A DNA stretch of 64,000 nt from Larix kaempferi. Its lineage: Eukaryota; Streptophyta; Pinopsida; Pinales; Pinaceae. Numbering within the stretch: the stretch's first letter is position 1; each line of letters starts with the position of its first letter. The position numbers and the translations under genes are program-made. The stretch covers positions 7,193,501-7,257,500 of the forward strand of contig BSBM01000877.1 in NCBI GenBank assembly GCA_027924585.1. Reading direction: 5' to 3'. A model generated the notes under the pieces. The model was not told the DNA's origin, searched no databases, and worked only from the letters and a program-made list of their open reading frames with translations. Shown in pieces: positions 56,535 through 64,000 of this stretch.

Positions 56535-57723
56535 TCATACCCAGTTACCCGACATCCCCACTACCTGGTGCTGCATAGCCTCTGGCAGTTGCGCCACCTC
56601 TACCTGTGGTACCCTGGCATTCATCCGTGATATGTTGGACCGCAGAGTCTGTAGTGTCCGCTCTGCTGCAGAACCTACCATCTCATCACCCCTTCCCCGG
56701 TGATGATGTCTCGGGAAGCCATTGGGTCTCACTGGGCCCTTGTCTATGAGCAAATAGTAAAAGATTAATACATGATACTACCCCCAAAAATATTTTTGCA
56801 TTTACATCTATGATAAAAAATCCATAAAAATTTAATACATAAAAAACCTAAAAAGAGTACTCACCGATGTCTCCGAACGTTGCATCTAGTGGGAGCGACA
56901 TGTCTCGATCCTGCCAGAAGTCTATCCTTGCATAGGGGTAGTCATCTATCGCTATGACCTGTCGATCCCTCCAGTGAAAGAACTCCTCTGTATATGGTGA
57001 TTCCTAACGGCCACCAACTTGTCGCGTCAAGACCTCAGCCCACTGAGTCATGGCTAGGTCGTGGAGACTATGAGGAGGGACCTCAACCCTCGGACTGAGC
57101 CTCAGAACCCGCTCGAAGAAGAAGCTGCAAAAAATACTGCCATACCCAAAGTTTTTTGCATCCCCCTGCTTGCACTCTGTTAGCTGGGTCTTCATGGACC
57201 CCAGTAATGTAGTACACCAGTCAAATATCATAGGTTGCATGCACTGTGATGCATAGACAATAAATGGCCTCGATGCCTGGTTAAGAGCTTTTGAACCAGT
57301 AATCCGCACTAAAGTTGCCACGACAACCTTCATGCTCAGGTTGACTATGGCTTGGATAGGCACCTGACTCCCCACTTCCCGAGTATTTGGAACACAATAC
57401 CTCTCTATGTAGTCGGGGATGGTGATCCCACCACCCACGGTTTGAGACTGAAGTCTTGCCACCTCACCTCGGTGGGACAAACCTGTAATGAAGTAGATAT
57501 CTTCCACTTCCAGTGTAAGTATTTGCCCGTCTAGGTTGCAGTTCTGTGCATCAACATCCCAATAATCTATCAAATGGCGGAGCAATAGGTTTTGGGCCCT
57601 CAAACCCCCTATGCTCCAAAATTTGTATAAACCACATGCTTGTAGCGCTTGTTGTGGATGCAGATCGTTACGAATGGCCTCATCCACTAGGTCATGTTCT
57701 CTCTCTCTCCACTCTAGAACCAT
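56535..57723 (-). pseudogene. Antisense gene in F resembling plant mobile domain protein
   Basis: Minus-strand frame from ATG 57721 (MVLEWREREHDLVDEAI). The segment NCNLDGQILTLEVEDIYFIT followed by GLSHRGEVARL matches the pattern of the plant mobile domain (PMD, aminotransferase-like). After a TAG at 57004 the frame continues to a donor (GTGAGT, 56864). A 121-bp intron (56744-56864, ending CTCATAG) leads to a last exon ending at 56535 (MSGNWV). A further intron may precede the ATG (57725-57987, TTTCCTTTCCAG acceptor, GTTCGT donor). PMD-type extra ORFs, also antisense, are known from plant Ty3/gypsy elements. It runs opposite to gag-pol. Confidence 0.65.
56744..56864 (-). other. Intron of the antisense gene
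   Basis: GTGAGTACTC to CTCATAG; phase 1. The left-arm copy (47199-47319) has the same length, 121 bp, with GTGAGTACTC and CTCGAAG. Confidence 0.7.
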
Positions 57724-58065
57724 CCTGGAAAGGAAAAACCCAAATATTTAGTCAATTTTGCTTAAAAACTAGCTTCACGACCGTACCCGCGGGAAGTTGT
57801 GCTCACAGAGGCGGGTACTCGCAGTCAACATGTGCGTTGACTGCGCGTACCCATCCCTACCCACAACCCGCATAGTTATAGCCTGCGGGTAGTGCCATAA
57901 CGATGTAAGGCATGGCCAAACAAAAATTTTAACCAATAAAACTGAAATAAAAACATTGAAATGGAAGGTGGGGATGAGATTACGAACCTGCTCCTGACGG
58001 TTCGATGATCGGACACCTGTAGCTCCTGGAATCAGCAGATGAACTTTGAGGTGAAAACTAACCAC
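57724..58065 (-). other. Region between antisense gene and LTR B
   Basis: Probably the 5' intron and a short 5' exon of the antisense gene (donor at about 57987). It contains two GC-rich near-repeats of 'acccgc' (57783-57890). No further feature. Confidence 0.45.
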
Positions 58066-58981
58066 AAAACTCACTATGGCTTGGGGTAGACCACAACAGA
58101 CAGATGACTACCAAAAATTAACTCAATTCTCAATGCTATGCTATATAAATGACAATGCTAAGATAATGAAGAATATAACCAACCTCGATCCAAACATTTG
58201 ATGTAGATCCCCGTTGGAGATTTCAATCCATGCACTTGAATCTGCAAATTAGTCTTGATAACCAATGCATAACAAGCATATATACTATATAAACAACATT
58301 ACATCATCAATAGCAATAGTCCATGATATTATAAGTAAATGCAACCCAATGTAGTATAAACAACATTCACAACATTAATGGACGAGAATATGAGTATTTC
58401 TATTAATAAACAAGAAGAAGTACAATGTGATACGACCTCTTGCCGACAACCAATCTGAACCAAGATCTGGGTCAGTCCACTTGTGCCTCCACCACTTCAA
58501 TCCTCCATGGAATGGAAAACTCAAACTATGGTAGGAGTTTGGAAGGTGAACATAAGGGTTCACAACTACAAGAATCAATGATTGTAGACTCAAGATAGGG
58601 AAAAAATCCACTAGAGTTCTCTTTCTCTTCTTTCTCCTCCGGTCCATAAGCCATATGTGTTCAATATATAGTCCTCTCAAAGGTAAGTGAAAGGACACAT
58701 CGAGGCATTTCTTGGGCAGATGGAGGGTCAAAGGTCACCCAATGACCACTTTTTGGGAGTAAAAAGTAATAAACTAGTGATTTTTACCATTTTACATGCT
58801 ACTCGTGGGCTATAGTGATGCAACTCGCGGGCACGCCCGTTGTAATGATGCAGCTAGCGTACAAGGGAAAAAATAGGGAAAAATAGTGTCTGAAGGATAT
58901 AAAGTGGGTCTGAGTCATTGAAATGGATCCTACAGGCCAAAGAGTACTGATGCTCACAAGGTGGAAAATTATGTTCTAATA
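58066..58981 (-). mobile_element. LTR B of F (minus)
   Basis: Matches LTR A including AAAACTCACTATGGCTTGGG at the left. The right end reads GTTCTAATA (expected GTTCTAACA). No primer site is obvious on its left (CACCTCAAAG... on the minus strand). TATATAGT-type sequence lies near 58670. Confidence 0.75.
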
Positions 58982-60958
58982 GGAATATCACAGCAAAGGG
59001 CAGATGAATGTAGATGTACAGGATGACTCCACCTCTCTTGGTGCAGACAACCATATCCCCACTGCCTGCATCCTCTATCTTAGTCCCAATAGTTGGAGCA
59101 ACTATACCCTTTGCCAGTGGCTATGGAGGATCCAACAAAGTGGAAGTCATTGATGCCATGGATGTAGAAGATGAGGGCACATAAAGAGCCCCAAAGAGAC
59201 AGAAAGTGGAAGAACCAGGGCAGTAGATTGTGCAGGTGTCGACTGGTCAAGCTAAAAAGAATGAGGTGAAGGCCAAATTACCTACCTTCGATATCAAGGA
59301 ATATGTGTTTGATAGGGCAGCTGCTGAACCTGCTGCAGAAAGCAAGAGGAGAGCATAATTATTGGATGAGTATAAAGAAAGCAAAGAGGAAAATCTAGAA
59401 GAATCAAAGTTATATGCAGAGGTTAGACATATATCAAGCAAGGATGTGTCCTTGGTTACTATCAGGAGCCATGCTCAAAACACCTTGAATTTGGCCCTAT
59501 CTACCAAGAGTAAGGCCACTGAATTGAAGATGAACTTAGAAGACATATCCATACCTTACATGATCCACCTTCACAAGGAGACTGGGGACATAATTTATGC
59601 CAAGTTTTTAAAGGCTGCACTATGGTTGTCCAAAATGCAAACCATTAAGAATAAGGTTGGAAATCAGCTAAGATAGGAAAGAGTGGAGAATAAATGCCAC
59701 AAGGCACAAATCAATAAGCTGCAGAATGAATTAGTGGCTATTGATGGCCAGGCAGACAAGAGGGCTAGTATACAAAAGCTGCTGAGTGAAAAAGACAATA
59801 TTATTCAGTCATTGAAAAAGAAATTGAAGATTCCTTCCACCCAGCTGGTAGAAGCCTCTGAGTTGATAGAGCTGGAGGAGAAAAGACGAGATCTGAAAAA
59901 TGAGCTAACAAGTTGTAAGGTCAGGTTACTAAAGTTTGAAGAGAAAGAAAAACAGTGGTAGAGGGATATGGCTCTGATGGTGGAGAGCGAAAAGAAGTAG
60001 AAAGCTAAGTCTGAGGATTTGGAAGGAAAATTGCAAGAGAAAGTCAAAGAATTGGAGAACATGGTCACCCCCTCCTCCATTGAATCCGGTCACTTCTCCA
60101 TGTTCAAGCAATGGCGCAAGCAAGTCTGAGAGACTTAGAGCTAGAAAGGTTGCAGAAGCAAAACACAGATCTGGAAAGTAGAGTTTCATAAGAAGAGCAG
60201 GAGAGGAAGACTTGGGAAGCTAAGTTCCTAGAGTTGCAGGTTAAATATGATGAATTAATAAAGCAGGCTACAGGTCAAGCCTCACTGCAAGAAGCAAAGA
60301 AAATAATATGGGATGATGTGATAACTGAAGCAAGCAAATTAACATCCTACCTAGATTTTATTTTAGATAAGGAAGCTGTCATCAAGTTGGCCAAGCATAG
60401 TGTAACAACAACAAAGGAAAAAGTGAATAAGAAACCTATAGAATGCGCTGAAAATGCCATAGAGTTTTTGAATGGATTGACTGAGGATGAGGTGAAAGAA
60501 GTAGGCATAAAGGACAGGTTATCCACCATCATTTGGGCCAGGAAGGTGATAAACAAACATCAACAATTAACTATGGTCTAGGCCAAAATGGATATTATGG
60601 CCCACCAATTGAAACTCTTCAAAGATATGTTTGATCCACTGTTTAAGAAGGGACTTCCACTCTTTTGGGAAGAAGATGGTATGATGCTGACACATAAAGA
60701 GTATCAGGACAGGTTGATGGGATGCAAGATGGATTATACAGACTTTGTTGGCATGACCCAATCACTGTCTCGAAAAAAAATGGTAGATAAGTTGACAAGG
60801 GAGTTTGAATTGGTCCTGGTTTTCAAAGAGGTTTGTGCACACCTTCGGAGATATTCATACAAAGACCATACAAAATTACGAGTGTTGCTAAAGGAAGTGG
60901 TCGCGTCAGATCTGCCAGCTGCTGACCAATGGAAGCTCGTGGAGAAATATGGAAACTA
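58982..60958 (+). pseudogene. Long unknown ORF, C-terminal half, coiled coil
   Basis: Continues the ORF cut at 43718. After a damaged stretch (58982-59340; ATIPFASGYGGSNKVEVIDA and KVEEPGQ) it is largely open with stops near 59357, 59674, 59959 and 60580 and frame changes around 60120-60230. 59362-60230 is rich in Glu/Lys heptads (INKLQNELVAIDGQADKRAS; LIELEEKRRDLKNELTSCKV), a predicted long coiled coil. The C-terminus (60588-60958) reads DPLFKKGLPLFWEEDGMML and ends KLVEKYGN. Together with the first half it would exceed 1000 residues. Function unknown; no nuclease or polymerase motif seen. Confidence 0.5.
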
Positions 60959-61889
60959 AAACTAACATTGCATGCATAAAGATTCTGAAGATCGTGGAGA
61001 TGGCAGCCTAAAGAATTAGTTACTTAGGTTTTTGACTATTTACTAGAATCTATTACTGGCAAGTAAATGTTCAGGGAGGCTTGTAAAGGCAGTTAAGCCT
61101 ATTTGCCAACATTTTTTATTTTGTTGTAACTGATTCTCAAAGGTGACGGACATATCTGTATAGGTTTCATCACAGTAGTAACAATTTTCTATTAGGGTGA
61201 TTCGAGCCTCAGGGCTGAATATATCTATATATTCACATGTAATAGAAAGGAAAAAGGGTTGAACTCGAGAAAACTGGGCCTTGTATTGTGAAACTCATCT
61301 TTAATAAAAATCACAGCGTTGAAGCTGGCTTTTTGTAGAGATTCATGTGTTGTTTATGTTACAGTCTTTTTCCCTTTCTTATGTGAATGTGTTTCCATCT
61401 TATTACTTCCATAATGTTTTCCTTCATTTATGAAATGAGTGTTTAATAGTGCAGAATTCATATTCATATGTTGTGTCTATTATTTCAGATGCTCACCAAA
61501 TATTTCCCCGAAAGTTAACATTGAATTTATCCTTGTTAGATGCTCATGTTAATGAACTGTTCTTTATTTCTTCCTCCCCACTAGACCCAATAATTTTGAC
61601 TATAAATGAATGGCTACATTGCTTCTATTTTAAAATTCCATGCAACAGCACTGTAATTTGATCTAATTGTTTGTTTTGACTCCATTTCCCAATGAATATT
61701 TATCTTGTTTCAACCAAACAACAATATGATTTCAATTTTTATTCACATATCTGGCCTTGCTAAATAATTAGTGAGAGATCCCTCTCTGGAGAGAAAGAAG
61801 CCAACTCTCTTTCCTAAAGTTGGTTTTGTGTTTTACCTTGAAGAGACCTTTCCCACAAACTTAAGGTCAATTTGAGTGCTAATATAATT
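60959..61889 (+). mobile_element. Probable 5' LTR of element Y
   Basis: Inferred from the primer site right after it. It has TATATCTATATATTC near 61219 and AATAAAAATC near 61303, fitting U3-R-U5. The start is unclear (a TGTTCAGGGAGG lies at 61067); the first ~100 bp may still belong to the upstream ORF's 3' flank. No second LTR is in the window. Confidence 0.45.
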
Positions 61890-61907
61890 GGCGCCACTAT
61901 CGGGGAG
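61890..61907 (+). other. Primer binding site of Y
   Basis: ATTGGCGCCACTATCGGGG. Close to the TTGGCGCCGTTGCCGGGG type site that follows the 5' LTR in Athila-like plant Ty3/gypsy elements. Confidence 0.75.
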
Positions 61908-62399
61908 CGAAAGCTATATTGTCCCTGGGAGAAACGACAAAGAGTTCCAGATTTCAAGGAGAGAAGGATTTATGTGGGAAAACAGAGATTCTTGCACCAA
62001 AGAAGGTTGTACATTTGCCCTGGAGAATCCACGTTGATTTCCTGAGAAGATTTCAGAAGACATCTTGGCCTCTAGAAGGATACATACAAGAGGTAGCCCT
62101 AATTCTGAGATCTTAATAAGTGTGGAAAACCTAGAAAGTTTGCTCAGACATCGAAGTGGAAAAGAAAAAGCTGGCACTTCTAATACTGAAAGATTTTTAT
62201 CTCAAGAAGAGTCTTATGGTCTGCATGATTGGGATTTAGGAACAAATGTTGGAAAGTATTTTATAAGATCAAAATCGTAGTCATACCTAAAGAAAACAGA
62301 AGTAGATACAAATAGTTTTGAGTCATACTTGCTAGATCTGTTGTGGTATAACTTGCAGAACACTGTAAAGGTTGAAGAAAGTAACCCTCATTTTCAAAC

Positions 62400-63467
62400 C
62401 TCTCAGTCTCATACTACAAACCTTGGTCATAACCCTCCTCCAAATCCTCAAAATCCTCTTCAAAACCCTCCTGTAGCATAGAATCCACCTAGACAAATGG
62501 CAGTTAGGTTTGCACCCTTAGCTTTGCCAGTTGCTTTGCATGATCTCCTTCATAATTACTCATAGAGGATTTCTTTATATGATGGAGATGGGAATTTTAC
62601 AGCAAGACAACATATGGATAGATTTGAAGATTTTATCGACCTAGAAGAAGTAGATCATGATGATGTGAAAATGAGATTGTTTGCTCAGAGTTTTTCAGGG
62701 GAGGCAAAGAGATGGTTTAAGGATTTACTAGCAGCATCTATCCTTACCTTTGAAGCTTTTGAGACCTTGTTTTTGGATAGGTGGGAGGCAAAGAAGAGTC
62801 CCTTACAAATATTATCTCAATATGACCATTTAAAGAAAGGGAATTTTGAGTCTGTACATGAGTTTTATAGCAGATTTATGAAGGTAACTCCATTCCAGCT
62901 GATATTAAACCCTTGGTAGGCGCTGCCAAGCTTCATTATGTAGATTCCTTTGATGGGGACTTTTCAAGTATGTTGAGAGAGAGGAAGTCAGCTACCCTAT
63001 CATCTATGTTAAAGGATGCCTTAGAAGTGGAAGCAAAGTTAATGACCTCAGGGAAGATGAAAGGTAGAGTAGAAGTAGATAAAAGAAGACAAGAAAACCA
63101 ACCAACCACTTCTGCTTCTTCCTTTGCAAGTGATGTTAAGTTTGAAATGATGATGAAGAATATGGAAAAATTGATGGACAACTTATCCCTAGATAATAAA
63201 CCACCTAATAGAGAGAAACCTGAAAATCAAATAAGGAATCAAAATTTTAGAAGGCCACTTCCTCAGAGAAACCAAAGAAACCCTGAAGATAAACAAATAA
63301 GACCACCATTTCCAGAAAATTTGGTTGATGAGGAAGGGAAGGAAGACCCAATGGATGACCAAATTCATCACTTTGATGATATTGATTCTGAAATACATTT
63401 GACTGAAGAAGAGCATAATTTTTTCACCCAGGAAGATGATAGCCATGTTTCAGAGCTAGATTCATAA
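62400..63467 (+). pseudogene. gag of Y
   Basis: Frame from about 62490 (MAVRFAPLALPVALHDLLHN, then TAG, RISLYDGDGNFTARQHMDRF) through the capsid core 'DDVKMRLFAQSFSGEAKRWF' and FLDRWEAKKSPLQILSQYDH. A frameshift lies near 62885; the other frame continues GAAKLHYVDSFDGDFSSMLR to a tail rich in Glu, Asn and Pro, ending at TAA 63465. This gag wording is common in plant Athila/Tat elements. No zinc knuckle is visible. Confidence 0.8.
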
Positions 63468-64000
63468 CAATATCAGAGAGGATCATAACAATATCAGAGA
63501 CGATATCAGAATGCCATTGATGATTTTTAGAGAAAGTTAAAACTAAGAAATGATGATGTAATAACAAATAAAGGAAATCCCAGTCCAAACTAGCTTTCTA
63601 ACACTCAGTAGAATTCAAAAAAAAAGAAAGAAAAGCAGAAGGATGCTATGGTATAGAAGGACCCAGACAATAAGGAACAACAACCAAAGGAAACTAAACA
63701 GTCAAAGACAATTGATGTAGATAGATCGATTTCATCCTTCAATCTGAAGTCAGAGTTATCGAAGGTTAAGATTTCTATCCCCTTTAATGAGTTGGTAAGG
63801 AATAATGAATACAGAGAAGGGATTACGAAAATGGTCAAGAATCAAGGTGAGTATCAACCAGATATATTAGAAGTGACAGATGATTCTCCCACTATTGCCT
63901 TTGGGCCTAAAATTGGAAATATAGATGATGAAGAAGTTCCCCCATTTTATCTAAGTTTGAATATCCATGATATTATTTTGCACAATGCCATGCTAGATTC
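63468..64000 (+). pseudogene. Protease start of Y
   Basis: After a damaged linker the frame from about 63700 reads VKISIPFNELVRNNEYREGI, DDSPTIAFGPKIGN and finally VPPFYLSLNIHDI up to AMLDS at the edge, where the active-site Asp-Ser is expected. The rest is outside the window. Confidence 0.7.

Larger units (their letters stand above)
55327..56969 (+). repeat. Right arm of 1.64-kb inverted repeat
   Basis: Pairs with 47094-48733. It spans integrase C-terminus, aRNH, and the last two exons' region of the antisense gene. The separation between arms is about 6.6 kb. Confidence 0.85.
43719..58981 (-). mobile_element. F: composite retroelement insertion splitting the long ORF
   Basis: Bounded by two minus-oriented LTRs of about 900 bp (43719-44622 and 58066-58981). 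Between them lie, from left, a 3' region (minus), a partial LTR, one inverted-repeat arm, a partial plus LTR, a plus gag-to-aRNH core, the second arm with an antisense gene, and the right LTR. The outer LTR orientation and the core orientation disagree, so the unit was rearranged or formed by nested insertions. The ORF downstream of 58981 continues the one ending at 43718. Confidence 0.65.
61908..64000 (+). mobile_element. Y: 5' part of an Athila-like Ty3/gypsy element
   Basis: Leader, gag and the beginning of the protease; continues beyond the right edge. Confidence 0.8.

Overview
This 64 kb window looks like intergenic DNA of a seed plant with a large, retrotransposon-rich genome. It holds nested and mostly decayed LTR retrotransposons and no intact host gene. 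Several things point to a plant: Ty3/gypsy Tat- and Athila-type polyproteins, a chromodomain integrase, a copia-type primer site (TGGTATCAGAGC), GT-AG introns, AT-rich spacers, and old, stop-riddled copies. A gymnosperm-like genome would fit the age and nesting, but that is only inference.

Layout. (1) 1-7781, minus: element E1, a Tat-like element with gag/protease but no pol; its 3' LTR lies off the left edge. (2) 7790-16299, plus: element P1, with RNase H, integrase, a second archaeal-type RNase H (aRNH), a 3' region and a 3' LTR. A copia-derived non-autonomous element E2 (9802-13001) splits its aRNH. (3) 16300-17713, plus: the 3' end of a chromovirus. (4) 17714-18128: exon-like host DNA. 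(5) 18129-29836, plus: element E3, a complete 11.7 kb Tat-type element whose aRNH lies between protease and RT, and whose ~1.75 kb LTRs each carry an ORF. (6) 30580-30950: a copia-type LTR. (7) 32065-41686, plus: element E4, a gag/partial-protease element with a 3.3 kb leader and no pol. (8) 42385-60958, plus: a long coiled-coil ORF of unknown function, split near 43718 by a 15 kb composite insertion F. F has minus-oriented LTRs, a plus-oriented gag-PR-RT-RNH-IN-aRNH core, an antisense intron-containing gene resembling the plant mobile domain, and a 1.64 kb inverted repeat. (9) about 61000-64000, plus: the 5' end of an Athila-like element Y, which runs off the right edge.

E1, P1, E4 and F belong to one related group: they share the VDEG protease motif, related 3' regions and an ACATTAGGGGGCATC polypurine tract. 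P1 and F are former autonomous members. E1 and E4 both lost the capsid domain and pol but kept repeat-rich gag tails and protease remnants, so they look like non-autonomous partners. Most in-frame stops can be explained by C-to-T decay of Gln, Trp or Arg codons, as expected for methylated, silenced repeats.

The most unusual features are the LTR-encoded ORF of E3, the two different positions of the archaeal-type RNase H, the antisense intron-bearing gene in F, and several tandem arrays of hairpins or short peptide repeats.
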